This document shows positions 1 to 9,835 of a stretch of 64,000 nucleotides of DNA, piece by piece. This DNA is from Listeria grandensis FSL F6-0971 (GTDB taxonomy: Bacteria > Bacillota > Bacilli > Lactobacillales > Listeriaceae), in contig NZ_AODD01000002.1 in the NCBI RefSeq assembly GCF_000525835.1, positions 186,001 through 250,000 on the forward strand. Reading direction: 5' to 3'. Below the pieces are notes generated by a model, which did no database searches, was not told the origin of the DNA, and was given only the letters and a program-made list of their open reading frames with translations. The translations under genes were made by a program, and so were the position numbers. Each line of letters begins with the position of its first letter. The stretch's first letter is position 1.

Positions 1-503
1 CACCGGTTACTAACATCCAGAATCCCACTGGCTCTAGTGTCTGATAGAGCGGCTTAATCGCGATCATCACGAGCCAACCCATCAATAAATAAAACAGTGT
101 CGAAATGAGTTTCCATTTTCCGAGCAAGAAGCATTTATAGACGATTCCTGTGGCAGCAAGTCCCCATATCACACCGAACAATGTCCAGCCAAGTGATCCT
201 TGCAATGTGATTAAAACGAGGGGTGTATAGGAACCGGCAATCAATACATAAATCGCGACATGATCTAAAATGTTAAAGAGATCCTTCGCTTTTCCTGGCT
301 TAAAACTGTGTAGCATTGTTGAACAAAAATAGAGTAATACGAGTGAGATACCGTAAATTAAAAAAACTAATTAAATAGATCGGATTGTCGCGTTGCACTG
401 CAAAAATAATGAGCATAATAAGCGCTGGGATACTGAGCAAGAATCCGATGCCATGCGTCACTGCGTTAGCGACTTCTTCTTTCCAATTGTACGTTTCATG
501 CAT
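1..503 (-). CDS. Hemolysin III family membrane protein, partial, frameshifted as read
   Basis: Multi-pass membrane protein of the hemolysin III / YplQ family (PAQR-like superfamily). The start is at 503 and the C-terminus lies beyond the window edge. The N-terminus has the family pattern NWKEEVANAVTHGIGF followed by hydrophobic segments. The frame breaks at an A7 run (360-366, plus strand). With one base fewer the translation continues as FLIYGISLVLLYFCSTMLHS and then through further membrane helices (LDHVAIYVLIAGSYTP) to base 1. The conserved His and Ser positions of the family (TMLHS, LDHVAIY) are present after repair. Despite the name, a lytic role is not established for most members. The frameshift is probably a base-calling artefact. 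Confidence 0.85.
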
Positions 504-696
504 TTTTTATCACCAAACTTTTCTGAAAAATTAAATTTTCTATTCATGTTCTTATCATACGCTCTTTTTGTACAAATAGAAAGTGATTTAACAAACACAA
601 AGTTTAAGATAATGTAAAGAATTGGAGTAATGCTGGAATCTAGGTACAACTTTCGCCTGATATTTAGCTATTAGAATAGTACTATTCCGCTTTTCT

Positions 697-705
697 TGCT
701 ATAAT
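697..705 (+). promoter_or_regulatory. Extended -10 promoter of degV
   Basis: TGC followed by TATAAT (700-705) forms an extended -10 element with no convincing -35. An ATG at 704 overlaps this hexamer, so it would lie upstream of the transcript start. This supports the degV start at 740. Confidence 0.5.
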
Positions 706-739
706 GGAAAAAAGAATACTAGAATTGGATGTGGAAATA

Positions 740-1576
740 ATGACAAAAATCAAAATTGTGACGGATTCTACTGCCGGATTAACGCCCGAAGAAGTGGCGA
801 AATATAACATTCATATTCTACCGCTGACCGTTGAAATTGATGGACAGACTTACGATGCAACGGAAATCGAGCCAGCCGACTTTATGGGAAAAATGGCAGC
901 TTCTAAACAGCTTCCTAAATCATCACAGCCAGCGATCGGTAATTTTGTAGCTTTATTTGAAGCGTTGACTGCAGATGGTAGTGAAGTTCTAGCGATTCAT
1001 TTGACAGAAAAGTTGAGCGGCACTGTCTTAACAGCACAACAAGCGGCTGATATGGTGGATGGTAAGGTGACTGTGATCGATTCGGAATACATCGCACGAG
1101 CGCTAGCTTTCCAAGTGATCGGAGCGGCAAAAATGGCACAAGACGAAACCAACACTGTCGACGATATTCTGACAAAAATCTCAACTATTCGCGCTAAAAC
1201 AAAACTTTATATTTGTGTCGTGACACTTGAGAACTTGATCAAAGGTGGGCGCGTCGGCAAAATGCAAGGCATTATCGGCAGTCTTTTAAACATCAAATTG
1301 ATCGCGAAATTACAAGATGGTGCGCTCATAGAAGAGGCAAAAATTCGTAGCAAGAAACAAACAATGAATTATTTAGTGGATTTGCTAAAAGCAGAAACGA
1401 AAAAAGTGAAAGAATTAAATGTTGTACACGCCAATGGTTTACAGATGGCGGAAGAGATCAGAGCACACGCGAAAGAAATTTTCCATTTGTCGGAAGTCAA
1501 GTTGTTAAATGCCGATTCGGTTATTTCAACACACGCTGGAAATGGTGCGGTTGCAATGATTTATTACACAGAGTAG
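740..1576 (+). CDS. DegV family fatty-acid-binding protein
   Basis: DegV proteins bind a single fatty acid and hand it to the FakA-type kinase for entry into phospholipid synthesis. The protein starts MTKIKIVTDSTAGL; the TDST motif is the lipid head-group binding element. The LSGT motif (about residue 92) and the GRVGKMQG loop (about residue 170) are also typical. Its length of about 278 residues is normal for the family. An in-frame ATG at 704 sits inside the -10 box and is rejected. The gene heads a run of same-strand genes (SGNH hydrolase, YpmS-like, msrA, msrB) with short gaps. Confidence 0.9.
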   Translation: MTKIKIVTDSTAGLTPEEVAKYNIHILPLTVEIDGQTYDATEIEPADFMGKMAASKQLPKSSQPAIGNFVALFEALTADGSEVLAIHLTEKLSGTVLTAQQAADMVDGKVTVIDSEYIARALAFQVIGAAKMAQDETNTVDDILTKISTIRAKTKLYICVVTLENLIKGGRVGKMQGIIGSLLNIKLIAKLQDGALIEEAKIRSKKQTMNYLVDLLKAETKKVKELNVVHANGLQMAEEIRAHAKEIFHLSEVKLLNADSVISTHAGNGAVAMIYYTE

Positions 1577-1591
1577 GTTAGGTGAAGACAT

Positions 1592-2383
1592 GTGAATAAG
1601 AAAAAATATTGGCTTGCGGGGATCGCTATCATCATCCTCGCGGCCATTCTTACCTTTTATTTTATCCAAAAAGAGCAGGAGCGAAAACGAGAAGAAGCAC
1701 GTGTTGCGGTCAATCTAGTCGCGATGGGTGATTCGTTAACAGAAGGTTCTGGCGATGAGGAGAAAAATGGCGGTTATGTGGGCATCGTGGCGGATAAGCT
1801 TGAGAAACGGGACGATGTGAAGCGTGTAACGACGGAAAACTATGGTGTCGGCGGTAACCGGATCGATCAGTTGATGAAGCGGCTGGATACACAGCCTGAA
1901 TTTCGTCAAGATGTGAAAGAAGCCAATGCGATTTCGATCACGATTGGTGGAAATGATGTAATGAAAATCGTCCGTGCCAAGCTATTGGACGCGAAAAAGA
2001 AAGATTTCACGAAGGCGAATCAGACGTTTGATACGAACTTAGAGAAGTTGTTGTCAGATATTCGTGATCTAAATGCGTTGGCGCCCATCTATGTTTTCGG
2101 TATTTACAATCCGTATACGACGTATTTTAGTGAGATGAAGGTGTTTGACGAAATTATCGCTGAGTGGAATGCTTCAACGAAAAAGATACTAGCAGATACC
2201 CCTGATACGTATTTCATTTCGGTGAACAAGCAGCTAGAAGAGCGTGCTGTGACTAAGGTGGGGAAAGCGAATCCGAATCTTGCGGGTGACATGTTTCATC
2301 CTAATCATAGCGGCTATGAAAAAATGGCGAATGCTTTATACAGCAAATTGGTAACATCGATTCAAGATGGAAATTTAAAATAG
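1592..2383 (+). CDS. SGNH/GDSL-type hydrolase (YpmR-like)
   Basis: Membrane-anchored esterase or lipase of the SGNH superfamily. A GTG start precedes one N-terminal membrane segment (WLAGIAIIILAAILTFYFI) and a charged stretch. All four SGNH blocks are visible: GDSLTEGSG (catalytic Ser), GVGGNR (Gly), GGNDV (Asn) and HPNHSGYE (Asp-less His block). The 263-residue length fits B. subtilis YpmR. It lies 15 bases from degV and is followed by the YpmS-like gene, the same pairing as in Bacillus. The substrate is unknown. Confidence 0.85.
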   Translation: MNKKKYWLAGIAIIILAAILTFYFIQKEQERKREEARVAVNLVAMGDSLTEGSGDEEKNGGYVGIVADKLEKRDDVKRVTTENYGVGGNRIDQLMKRLDTQPEFRQDVKEANAISITIGGNDVMKIVRAKLLDAKKKDFTKANQTFDTNLEKLLSDIRDLNALAPIYVFGIYNPYTTYFSEMKVFDEIIAEWNASTKKILADTPDTYFISVNKQLEERAVTKVGKANPNLAGDMFHPNHSGYEKMANALYSKLVTSIQDGNLK

Positions 2384-2398
2384 AGAAGGTGACGGCTG

Positions 2399-3004
2399 TT
2401 GAGATCAAATGGGAAACAAATCAATTACTGGAAATGGGCGTTTCTGACTTTTGTCGGGGTATTGGTACTCTGTTTTGGTTGGATTTATATGTCGATTTTC
2501 TGGTTTTCACCAAATGTTCCGGAAGATGCGGGGCGTTTAGTGAGTACGAAGGATATGGTGGAATTCCAAACATCGACGAATAAAGCCGATTTGAATAAAT
2601 TGATGGCGCATTATTTGCAGGAATTTCAAAAAGAGCAAGATGCAGATATCGCCTATGATGTTTATTTAGCGGATGATGTTGTTTTTAAAGCGGAGGCGCA
2701 TTTTTTAGGGCAGCCAGTAGATATTAGTATTAATTTCTCGCCGACGTTGCGAAAAGATGGTGTGATTGTCTTGCAGCAGGTGGATATGAGAGTTGGTGCA
2801 TTACCGCTTCCGGTGTCTTATGTGATGCAATACGTGAAAAGTCAGTTTGAACTACCGAATTGGGTGACGATTTCACCTAAAAAGGAGAAAATCTATTTAG
2901 ATGTGAACAAGTTGAAGCTAACAGGTGGCATGCGAGTTCGTGTAGATGCGCTTGATTTGAAGAAAGATGATATTTCGTTTACACTGTTAGTACCAACGGA
3001 ATAA
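2399..3004 (+). CDS. YpmS family protein (DUF2140)
   Basis: Protein of 201 residues with one N-terminal membrane segment ([19 protein letters not shown]) and an extracytoplasmic domain matching the YpmS/DUF2140 family. The TTG start at 2399 follows a GAAGGTGA ribosome binding site. The family's function is not known. It sits between the YpmR-like hydrolase and msrA, with gaps of 15 and 17 bases, which suggests co-transcription and perhaps a shared envelope role with the hydrolase. Confidence 0.8.
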   Translation: MRSNGKQINYWKWAFLTFVGVLVLCFGWIYMSIFWFSPNVPEDAGRLVSTKDMVEFQTSTNKADLNKLMAHYLQEFQKEQDADIAYDVYLADDVVFKAEAHFLGQPVDISINFSPTLRKDGVIVLQQVDMRVGALPLPVSYVMQYVKSQFELPNWVTISPKKEKIYLDVNKLKLTGGMRVRVDALDLKKDDISFTLLVPTE

Positions 3005-3021
3005 GATGGGGAGGTAAGACG

Positions 3022-3543
3022 ATGAGTGAGAAGGCAATTTTTGCAGGTGGTTGTTTTTGGTGTATGATAAAACCCTTTGATACGCAACCGGGGATTGAAA
3101 GTGTGGTCGCAGGATATACGGGTGGTCATACGGTGAATCCAACGTATAAAGAGGTTTGTAGTGAGACGACGGGGCATACAGAGGCGGTTGAGATTACGTT
3201 TGACCCAGCTGTTTTCCCGTACGAGAAATTGGTCGAAGTTTATTGGCAACAGACGGACCCAACAGATGCGGGCGGCCAGTTTGTAGATCGCGGTTCGTCC
3301 TATCGCCCAGTCATTTTTTATACATCGGAGGAGCAACGGGTGGTTGCGGAAAAGTCGAAGGCAGACTTGGATGCGAGCGGTCGCTTCAAACGCCCTGTTG
3401 TGACGGAAATCGAGAAGGCTGGTCCATTTTATGTGGCAGAGGAATACCATCAAGATTTTTACAAGAAGGATCCGAATCATTATAAGAATTATCGTAGTCA
3501 CTCGGGACGCGATCCATTCATCGATGCTAATTGGAAAGGGTGA
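3022..3543 (+). CDS. msrA: Peptide-methionine (S)-S-oxide reductase MsrA
   Basis: Reduces the S epimer of methionine sulfoxide in oxidised proteins. The catalytic cysteine is in the GCFWC motif at residues 10-14. The family blocks [29 protein letters not shown] and [17 protein letters not shown] are all present. The 173-residue length is normal. The ribosome binding site GGGGAGGTAAG lies just upstream. Six bases separate it from msrB, so the two stereospecific reductases form one repair unit. Confidence 0.96.
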   Translation: MSEKAIFAGGCFWCMIKPFDTQPGIESVVAGYTGGHTVNPTYKEVCSETTGHTEAVEITFDPAVFPYEKLVEVYWQQTDPTDAGGQFVDRGSSYRPVIFYTSEEQRVVAEKSKADLDASGRFKRPVVTEIEKAGPFYVAEEYHQDFYKKDPNHYKNYRSHSGRDPFIDANWKG

Positions 3544-3549
3544 TCTGCC

Positions 3550-3987
3550 ATGAATCAAGAGGAAAAAGCGAAACGGTTGAAGCAATTGGATGATTTGCAA
3601 TATCAAGTCACGCAGGAAAAAGGAACGGAGCGCCCGTTTGATAATGAGTTTTGGGATAATAATCAGCCGGGGATTTATGTGGACATCGTTTCTGGGAAGC
3701 CGTTATTTTCATCGCTGGATCAATATGATGCGGGATGTGGTTGGCCGAGTTTTACGAAGCCGATAGATCCACTTGAAGTACTCGAAAAGCGTGATTTATC
3801 ACACGGCATGATCCGGACGGAGGTGCGGTCGGTGGATGCTGATTCGCATTTAGGACATATTTTTCCGGATGGGCCGCGAGCTTCTGGGGGGATGCGTTAT
3901 TGCATTAATTCGGCGGCGCTTCGATTTATTCCGAAAGATGCGCTTGAAAAAGAAGGTTATGGCGAGTATTTACCGTTTTTCGTATAG
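3550..3987 (+). CDS. msrB: Peptide-methionine (R)-S-oxide reductase MsrB
   Basis: Reduces the R epimer of methionine sulfoxide, complementing MsrA. The SelR domain covers most of the 145 residues. Visible blocks are [18 protein letters not shown] and [11 protein letters not shown], the last carrying the catalytic Cys. The paired CXXC zinc motifs of some MsrB proteins are not seen, so this is probably the zinc-free form. Confidence 0.96.
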   Translation: MNQEEKAKRLKQLDDLQYQVTQEKGTERPFDNEFWDNNQPGIYVDIVSGKPLFSSLDQYDAGCGWPSFTKPIDPLEVLEKRDLSHGMIRTEVRSVDADSHLGHIFPDGPRASGGMRYCINSAALRFIPKDALEKEGYGEYLPFFV

Positions 3988-4022
3988 CGATATGCATTTT
4001 TGATGGTGAGTACGGTCAAACA

Positions 4023-4052
4023 TTGAATACCCTTACTACATTATGATAGAAT
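4023..4052 (+). promoter_or_regulatory. Putative promoter of the Gfo/Idh oxidoreductase gene
   Basis: TTGAAT (4023-4028) and TAGAAT (4047-4052) are separated by 18 bases in the 100-base gap after msrB. This would start the oxidoreductase/yozE/deoD run. Confidence 0.4.
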
Positions 4053-4098
4053 TAGTAGGGGTATTGGTTTAAAAGTTTCTTAACTAGGAGGAATGGGA

Positions 4099-5004
4099 AT
4101 GCAAAAAGTTGCGGTACTTGGTTTAGGTGGAATTGCGCAGAAGGCATATTTGCCAGTTTTTGCGCATTTAGATAACGTGGAAGTGCATCTGTTTACGAGG
4201 GATGCGCAAAAGTTGAAGGCAATAAGCGAGAAATATCGGTTCCATAATACGCATTCTTCGATTGATTCGATGATTCGTGCGCAGGTGGATGTCGCGTTTG
4301 TACATACATCAACCGCAAGTCATCCAGAGATTGTTCGGGCGTTTTTAGAGGCTGGAATTCCAGTGTATGTGGACAAGCCGGTTGCCGATAATTACGAGGT
4401 GACGAAGGAATTGATGGAGCTGGCCGAGGCAAAAAATACATTGTTGATGGTTGGGTTTAATCGTCGTTTTGCACCTCGGTATGCGATGTTGGCGGAGAAA
4501 GCGGATACGAATATGATCTTGATGCAAAAGCATCGTAAGGCTCAGGCAAGCGATCCGCGGGTATTTATCTTTGATGATTTTATTCATGTGGTGGATACGG
4601 TGCTACATTTATTGGATGCACCAGTTGAGCAGATGACGGTTTTCCCAACGATGAACGGGGCGTTGTTATCGGCGATCACCGTGCAATTTGTGGCAAATGG
4701 TCGGACGGCAACAGCGATTATGAACCGAGAAAGTGGGACGAGTGAGGAGCGTTTGACGATCTTCACACCAGAGGCGAAATGGGAAGTGGAACACGTGACG
4801 GAGTTGCATATGTATGAAGGGACGGGTCATTCCATTATGCGTTTTGGTGACTGGGAGACAACGCTTTATAAACGCGGTTTTGAGCCGATTATTACGACCT
4901 TTTTGGATGCGGCACGTGAAGGAAAGGCGGAACCTGTTTCGAAAAAATCAGCGCTTGAAACGCATCGGATTTGTGAAGAAATTTTGCAATATGTGGAGCG
5001 TTGA
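4099..5004 (+). CDS. Gfo/Idh/MocA family oxidoreductase
   Basis: NAD(P)-dependent oxidoreductase with an N-terminal Rossmann fold (VLGLGGIAQKAYLPVF) and the family's KP motif in the form YVDKPVADNYE. The region GFNRRFAPRY is typical of sugar or inositol-like substrates, but the actual substrate cannot be read. The start is placed at 4099, because AGGAGG at 4086-4091 gives it 7-base spacing; the ATG at 4093 would sit directly on the ribosome binding site. It is followed at 12 bases by yozE. Confidence 0.85.
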   Translation: MQKVAVLGLGGIAQKAYLPVFAHLDNVEVHLFTRDAQKLKAISEKYRFHNTHSSIDSMIRAQVDVAFVHTSTASHPEIVRAFLEAGIPVYVDKPVADNYEVTKELMELAEAKNTLLMVGFNRRFAPRYAMLAEKADTNMILMQKHRKAQASDPRVFIFDDFIHVVDTVLHLLDAPVEQMTVFPTMNGALLSAITVQFVANGRTATAIMNRESGTSEERLTIFTPEAKWEVEHVTELHMYEGTGHSIMRFGDWETTLYKRGFEPIITTFLDAAREGKAEPVSKKSALETHRICEEILQYVER

Positions 5005-5016
5005 CAAAAGAGAGGA

Positions 5017-5262
5017 ATGGACAGCTTGGGACGATCGTTTTATCACTATTTAATGACATACCGCGATACGATTAAACGTGATGCGGCGACGAAATTTGCG
5101 GATGATGCTTTTAAAGATCATAGTTTCCCGAAGCAGTCTACTGATTATTATGAGTTGTGTGAGTATTTGGAGCTTAACGCTTCCTATATTCCGAGCATGA
5201 CGTTGTTTGATGATTTATGGGGTAATTATATTTTGGATGAAGAAAAAAATGGGAGGCGTTAA
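5017..5262 (+). CDS. YozE family protein (SAM-like fold)
   Basis: Small cytoplasmic protein of about 80 residues with the YozE_SAM_like signature [12 protein letters not shown] and [18 protein letters not shown]. Function unknown. The ATG at 5017 is used here. A TTG at 5026 giving MGRSFYHYL is equally plausible, because the AGAGAGG ribosome binding site lies close to the ATG. The next gene, deoD, begins 2 bases after the stop. Confidence 0.85.
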   Translation: MDSLGRSFYHYLMTYRDTIKRDAATKFADDAFKDHSFPKQSTDYYELCEYLELNASYIPSMTLFDDLWGNYILDEEKNGRR

Positions 5263-5264
5263 GT

Positions 5265-5966
5265 ATGAGCATTCATATTGAGGCGAAACAAGGCGAGATT
5301 GCAGAAACGATTCTTTTACCGGGGGATCCGTTGCGTGCGAAATATATTGCGGAAACTTTTTTAGAGGACGTTAGTTGTTTTAATCAGGTTCGTAATATGT
5401 TTGGTTACACGGGGACGTATAAAGGTAAGCGGGTATCGGTGATGGGGACTGGTATGGGGATTCCGTCGATTTCGATTTATGTGAACGAGCTGATTCAAAG
5501 TTATGATGTGAAGCATTTGATTCGTGTTGGTACGATGGGTGCAATTCAAAAAGACGTGAAGGTTCGTGATGTCGTGATTGCACAAGCGGCTTCGACGGAT
5601 TCACAAATTAATCGCAATACGTTTGCTGGTGTTGATTTTGCGCCGGTTGCGGATTTTGAGCTGTTGAAAAATGCGTATGATGCTGGGCTTGAAAAAGGTC
5701 TAACGATGCGTGTTGGGAATGTTTTTTCATCGGATCGTTTTTATAATGAACAGTTAGATAAACAACAATTAGCAGATCATGGCGTGCTTGGTATCGAGAT
5801 GGAAGCGGCGGCGCTGTATACGATTGCTCAGAAATTTGGACGTAAGGCATTGGCGATTTTGACGGTGAGTGATCACATTTTTACTGGGGAAGAAACAACG
5901 GCAGAGGAGCGTCAAACGACTTTTAACGATATGATTGTTGTTGCGTTAGAATCTACGTTGAAGTAG
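5265..5966 (+). CDS. deoD: Purine nucleoside phosphorylase, DeoD type
   Basis: Phosphorolyses purine (deoxy)nucleosides to base plus (deoxy)ribose 1-phosphate in purine salvage. The hexameric DeoD type is shown by [17 protein letters not shown], the [12 protein letters not shown] phosphate and nucleoside site, IRVGTMGA and the [11 protein letters not shown] active-site helix, followed by SDHIFTGEE with the catalytic Asp. The 233-residue length is normal. Confidence 0.97.
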   Translation: MSIHIEAKQGEIAETILLPGDPLRAKYIAETFLEDVSCFNQVRNMFGYTGTYKGKRVSVMGTGMGIPSISIYVNELIQSYDVKHLIRVGTMGAIQKDVKVRDVVIAQAASTDSQINRNTFAGVDFAPVADFELLKNAYDAGLEKGLTMRVGNVFSSDRFYNEQLDKQQLADHGVLGIEMEAAALYTIAQKFGRKALAILTVSDHIFTGEETTAEERQTTFNDMIVVALESTLK

Positions 5967-5999
5967 GGAGAATCTAACGAAGGAAGGTAACAAAACAAG

Positions 6000-6872
6000 A
6001 TGATGCATTTTATTTCATTCATGATAGCGCTGAGTTTGGCGGGTTTTAACACGTCAGCGGATTATTTGACGGGAAACATTGAGAAGCCAGCCGCGGAGAC
6101 AGAAACGGCGACAACAAAAGCAGGAACGGAAGACGAAACGGGGACAAAACCCGAAAAAGAAGCAGAAACGGGAAGTGAAGATTATCAAAATGATCCGCTT
6201 TATCCGTATATTGCCCAGCAGAATAAGTTAGTGGAAAAAGATGGCGTTCAGTATATTACGAATCCTGAAAATATACTGGTGCTTGCGAATAAGAAGTATT
6301 CTTTGCAGTCGACGTATTCGCCGCCTGATTTGGTTCGTCCTAATGTGACCTTCTCGTTTGGTGATGAGCAGGTGGAAAAAGCGCAGATGCGTAAGGAAGC
6401 GGGCTCGCAGTTAGAGGCGATGTTTGCGGCGGCAAAACAAGATAATTTAACGCTGTATGCTGTTTCTGGATACCGTTCGTATCAACGTCAACAGGAGGTT
6501 TTTAGCGCGGAAGTTGCCGCGAAGGGGGAGTCCAAAGCGAAAGAAGCTGTGGCTGTTCCGGGAATGAGCGAACATCAGACGGGCCTTGCGATGGATATTT
6601 CGTCGCGTGATCAAGGGTTTAATCTGACGGAGGCTTTTGGTGAGACGCCTGAAGGACAATGGTTACAGAAAAACGCGCATAATTACGGTTTTATTTTGCG
6701 GTATATGAAGGGCAAGGAAGCTGTAACGCAGTATCAATATGAATCTTGGCATTATCGCTATGTTGGTAAGGATGCGGCGACGATTATTTATGAGAATGAT
6801 TGGACGCTGGAGGAATTTTTCCAACATGTGCAGGTGTTGCAGAAGAAAATTGATGGTGGAACGGCGAAATAA
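6000..6872 (+). CDS. D-alanyl-D-alanine carboxypeptidase, peptidase M15B (VanY-like)
   Basis: Zinc carboxypeptidase expected to trim D-Ala from peptidoglycan stem peptides outside the membrane. A short hydrophobic N-terminus (FISFMIALSLAGF) is followed by a Thr/Glu-rich linker and the M15 domain. The zinc and active-site motifs are visible: SGYRSYQRQQEVF, SEHQTGLAMDIS (His and Asp ligands) and ESWHYRYVG (Glu base and His ligand). No lipobox Cys is seen. The N-terminus is short for a signal peptide, so the exact start is less certain than the identity. Confidence 0.88.
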   Translation: MMHFISFMIALSLAGFNTSADYLTGNIEKPAAETETATTKAGTEDETGTKPEKEAETGSEDYQNDPLYPYIAQQNKLVEKDGVQYITNPENILVLANKKYSLQSTYSPPDLVRPNVTFSFGDEQVEKAQMRKEAGSQLEAMFAAAKQDNLTLYAVSGYRSYQRQQEVFSAEVAAKGESKAKEAVAVPGMSEHQTGLAMDISSRDQGFNLTEAFGETPEGQWLQKNAHNYGFILRYMKGKEAVTQYQYESWHYRYVGKDAATIIYENDWTLEEFFQHVQVLQKKIDGGTAK

Positions 6873-6875
6873 GAT

Positions 6876-6911
6876 TGGGGAACCCTCACATGATGTGGGG
6901 GTTCTTTTTTG
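6876..6911 (+). terminator. Rho-independent terminator
   Basis: GAACCCTCACAT pairs with ATGTGGGGGTTC with one bulge, followed by TTTTTT. It ends the carboxypeptidase transcript before the copper operon. Confidence 0.8.
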
Positions 6912-6929
6912 TGGTTAGAAATAAATGAT

Positions 6930-6966
6930 TTGACTTATATACCCCTGTAGGTATAATTGGGGTATA
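6930..6966 (+). promoter_or_regulatory. csoR-copA promoter with CsoR operator
   Basis: TTGACT (6930-6935) and TATAAT (6952-6957) have a 16-base spacer. Overlapping them is an inverted repeat, TATACCCC (6938-6945) and GGGGTATA (6959-6966). This is the G/C-tract palindrome typical of copper-sensing CsoR repressors. Apo-CsoR bound here would block RNA polymerase, and Cu(I) would release it. Confidence 0.8.
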
Positions 6967-6990
6967 AAGTTGAGTGAGGGAGTGTTGGAA

Positions 6991-7287
6991 ATGACGCATG
7001 ATAAACCGATTGTACCGCGTTCTAATGAGGATACGAAGCAGGTGTTGAATCGTTTGCGGCGCGTGGAAGGACAAGTTCGTGGGATACAGCAGATGGTGGA
7101 GGAAGATCGTTACTGTGTCGATATTTTAGTGCAGATTTCGGCGGCTAATTCCGCGCTTAAGAAGGTTGGATTGCAGGTTTTGGAGCATCACGCGAAGCAT
7201 TGTGTTGTCGATGCAGCGCAAAATGGTGAGTCGGATGAGGTAATGGAGGAGTTATTGAAAGTGATACGGCAGTTTTCGAAAACGTAA
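6991..7287 (+). CDS. csoR: Copper-sensing transcriptional repressor CsoR
   Basis: Four-helix CsoR/RcnR-family repressor that releases DNA on binding Cu(I). The expected C-H-C ligand set is visible: Cys in RYCVDIL, then His and Cys in EHHAKHC. The signature LNRLRRVEGQVRGIQQM is present. The start at 6991 is preferred over the TTG at 6970, which lies almost at the predicted transcript start. It is transcribed with copA, 22 bases downstream, and probably represses its own promoter. Confidence 0.93.
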   Translation: MTHDKPIVPRSNEDTKQVLNRLRRVEGQVRGIQQMVEEDRYCVDILVQISAANSALKKVGLQVLEHHAKHCVVDAAQNGESDEVMEELLKVIRQFSKT

Positions 7288-7309
7288 TAGGTGAGGGGGT
7301 ATTTTTAAA

Positions 7310-9511
7310 ATGGAAGCGAAGAGGCAGGATTTGAATGTGTTTGGTATGACGTGTGCGGCTTGTTCGACGCGTGTGGAGAAATCGCTGAATAAGGCGGTTG
7401 GTGTGGAGCGGGCGAATGTGAATTTGGTGACGGAGAGTGCGGCGGTTTATTATGATCCTGAGCAAATTGGGCCGGAGCAGTTGATCGATATTGTGAAGCA
7501 TGCGGGGTATGATGCGGCGGAAAAAATGTCGAAAGAAGAGAAAGACGCGGTATTGGAAAAGCAGTTCAAGCGTGAGGTACGCCGGTTTATCTTGTCTGCA
7601 ATTTTAGCATTGCCGTTGTTGCTTACGATGGTGACGCATATTCCGTACTTGCATCATACGGCGTTTGCGATGGGTGTGGATGAGGTGATTAGCCCGACGA
7701 TTCAGCTGATTCTTGCGACGGTGATTCAGTTTTATATTGGTTGGCGGTTTTACGATGGGGCGTATAAGTCGCTTCGTGGAAAGAGTGCGAATATGGATGT
7801 GCTCGTGGCGTTGGGGACTTCGGCGGCTTATTTTTATAGTTTGGCGGAGTATGTGCGGCAGCTGATTAACCCGAATATTGAAGCGCATTATTACTTTGAG
7901 ACGAGTGCGATTTTGATTACGCTGATTTTACTTGGAAAATTACTGGAAAGTTATGCGACATCGAAAACGACGCAGTCTATTGCAGGTTTGCTGAAACTTC
8001 AATCGAAGGAAGCGGTTGTTCTGCGCGAGAATCGGGAGTGGAAGGTACCTGTCGATGAGCTCGCAATTGGAGATGTGATCTTGGTTCGGCCGGGAGAGAA
8101 GGTTCCGATTGATGCGGTTGTGTTGACTGGTGAAACGAGCATTGATGAGTCCATGATTTCGGGGGAGCCAGTGCCTGTGGAGAAAAAAGCAGGTGACACG
8201 GTAATCGGTTCAACGGTGAACTTTGATGGGGTCATTCAGGCGAAAGTGACGAAACGAATGGATGAGACGGTGCTTTCGACGATTATTCAGCTCGTGGAGG
8301 AAGCGCAAGGCGTGAAGGCGCCGATTCAACGTTTGGCGGATCGGATTTCGGGGATTTTTGTACCAATTGTGTTGGCGATTGCGGTTTTGACATTTGTGAT
8401 TTGGATGATTGCGACAGGCGGTGTGTTGGATCAGTCGCTACAAGTGGCAATTGCGGTACTCGTGATTGCGTGTCCATGTGCGCTTGGATTGGCAACGCCG
8501 ACCGCGATTATGTCGGGAACTGGGAAAGGTGCGGAAAGTGGCATTCTTTTTAAAGGTGGGGAGCATTTAGAGCGGACGGCAAAAGTGGATACGGTGATTT
8601 TTGATAAGACGGGGACGCTGACGGAAGGGAAGTTGCGTGTGGTAAATATGTTGGAAGAAAACGCTAATTTCACGCGGTTCGCAGTAGCGATGGAAGACCA
8701 GTCGGAACACCCGATTGCGAGGGCGATTCTGGCTTATTTGGAAGATCAGGGTGTGCCACAAGTTCAGGTTGAGAAAATTCGAGCAAAAGCAGGACACGGG
8801 ATGGTTGGCACGCTCGATGGTGTAAAAGTAGCGTTAGGTTCATACCGCTTTATCGCAAATGCAATCACGATTCCAAAAGGTGCAGATGGAGAAATGCAGA
8901 CGTGGATGCAAGCAGGGCAGACGATCGTGGCGATGAGCGTGGATGATGATTTTGCAGGTGCGTTTGGATTATTGGATACGCCGCGAAAAGAGGCCAAAGA
9001 AGCGATTTTGCGATTACACGAGCTTGGTATTAAAACGGCGATTGCATCTGGAGATCAGCGCGTCGTTGTAGAAAACATGGCGACGGAACTTGGAATCGAT
9101 CAGGTTTACGCGGAACAATTACCGAATGACAAGAGCGATATTGTGGCAGATTTGCAGAAAAAAGGGCATGTGATCGCCTTTGTTGGGGATGGTATCAATG
9201 ATGCACCAGCGCTTGCAACGGCGGATACGGGAATTAGTATCGGAACGGGAACGGATATTGCGATTGAGACGGGAGATGTGACGCTTGTTGGGCATCAGTT
9301 AACGCTTATTCCGCAAACGATTCAGCTAAGTCGCGCAACAATGCGAAATATTCGGCAAAACTTTTTCTGGGCTTTGGCTTATAACTGTGCAGGAATACCG
9401 ATTGCCGCGATTGGCCTATTAGCACCATGGGTGGCAGGTTTGGCGATGGCTGGAAGCTCTGTTTCCGTCGTTGCTAACGCCTTACGTCTAAAACGATTGA
9501 AGTTAAAGTAA
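7310..9511 (+). CDS. copA: Copper-translocating P1B-type ATPase CopA
   Basis: Exports Cu(I) across the membrane at the cost of ATP. One N-terminal heavy-metal domain carries GMTCAACS (residues 12-19). The membrane CPC motif appears as ACPCALG, the phosphorylation site as DKTGTLT, the HP motif as SEHPIARAI and the hinge as [10 protein letters not shown]. Eight membrane helices fit the 733-residue length. One HMA domain is present; some CopA proteins have two. The usual partner chaperone copZ lies at 15213, beyond an inserted block. Confidence 0.96.
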   Translation: MEAKRQDLNVFGMTCAACSTRVEKSLNKAVGVERANVNLVTESAAVYYDPEQIGPEQLIDIVKHAGYDAAEKMSKEEKDAVLEKQFKREVRRFILSAILALPLLLTMVTHIPYLHHTAFAMGVDEVISPTIQLILATVIQFYIGWRFYDGAYKSLRGKSANMDVLVALGTSAAYFYSLAEYVRQLINPNIEAHYYFETSAILITLILLGKLLESYATSKTTQSIAGLLKLQSKEAVVLRENREWKVPVDELAIGDVILVRPGEKVPIDAVVLTGETSIDESMISGEPVPVEKKAGDTVIGSTVNFDGVIQAKVTKRMDETVLSTIIQLVEEAQGVKAPIQRLADRISGIFVPIVLAIAVLTFVIWMIATGGVLDQSLQVAIAVLVIACPCALGLATPTAIMSGTGKGAESGILFKGGEHLERTAKVDTVIFDKTGTLTEGKLRVVNMLEENANFTRFAVAMEDQSEHPIARAILAYLEDQGVPQVQVEKIRAKAGHGMVGTLDGVKVALGSYRFIANAITIPKGADGEMQTWMQAGQTIVAMSVDDDFAGAFGLLDTPRKEAKEAILRLHELGIKTAIASGDQRVVVENMATELGIDQVYAEQLPNDKSDIVADLQKKGHVIAFVGDGINDAPALATADTGISIGTGTDIAIETGDVTLVGHQLTLIPQTIQLSRATMRNIRQNFFWALAYNCAGIPIAAIGLLAPWVAGLAMAGSSVSVVANALRLKRLKLK

Positions 9512-9835
9512 GAAGCAAGAAGCGTATGGGAGCGCTCATAACTAAAAAAGCTATCGATCTGTATCTTTTATAAATTTTGTTCAAAAAGGGTTGCTATTCA
9601 AACCTACGCAAAGAGGCCTTCATTCACTTGGATGAAGGACGCCACTATACAAGTCCCATTTATCAAAACCTCCGAAGAAAGAGATAGCGTCGATAAATGA
9701 GCATAAATAAGAAAACAAGACTAGTTCCGAGACATCATTACGAGAGGGTTGTTCGGAATCTAGTCTTGTTTTGTGCTCGCTAGCTTGCTGTAGTGTAGTT
9801 AAGCTGCTAGCTGTTTTCTTACGTGTGTCGTTTTC
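9512..9835. other. Intergenic region with convergent terminator
   Basis: No gene seen. A short hairpin (CCTTCAT/ATGAAGG, about 9627-9648) lies in the first half. A strong hairpin (AAAACAAGACTAG pairing with CTAGTCTTGTTTT, about 9712-9773) lies in the second half. The latter has A and T tracts on its two sides and can terminate both copA and the convergent surface-protein gene. Confidence 0.7.

Noticed and set aside
704-739. Longer N-terminus for DegV starting at 704
   Set aside because: The ATG overlaps the -10 hexamer, and the extra residues precede the conserved MTKIKIVTDST start.
2893-3606. 237-codon minus-strand ORF across ypmS and msrA
   Set aside because: Lies opposite clear YpmS and MsrA coding sequence and has low-complexity, Arg/Ile-rich composition typical of shadows.
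9599-9660. CRISPR-like or tandem repeat near the copA end
   Set aside because: Only a single short hairpin; no repeated spacer structure.
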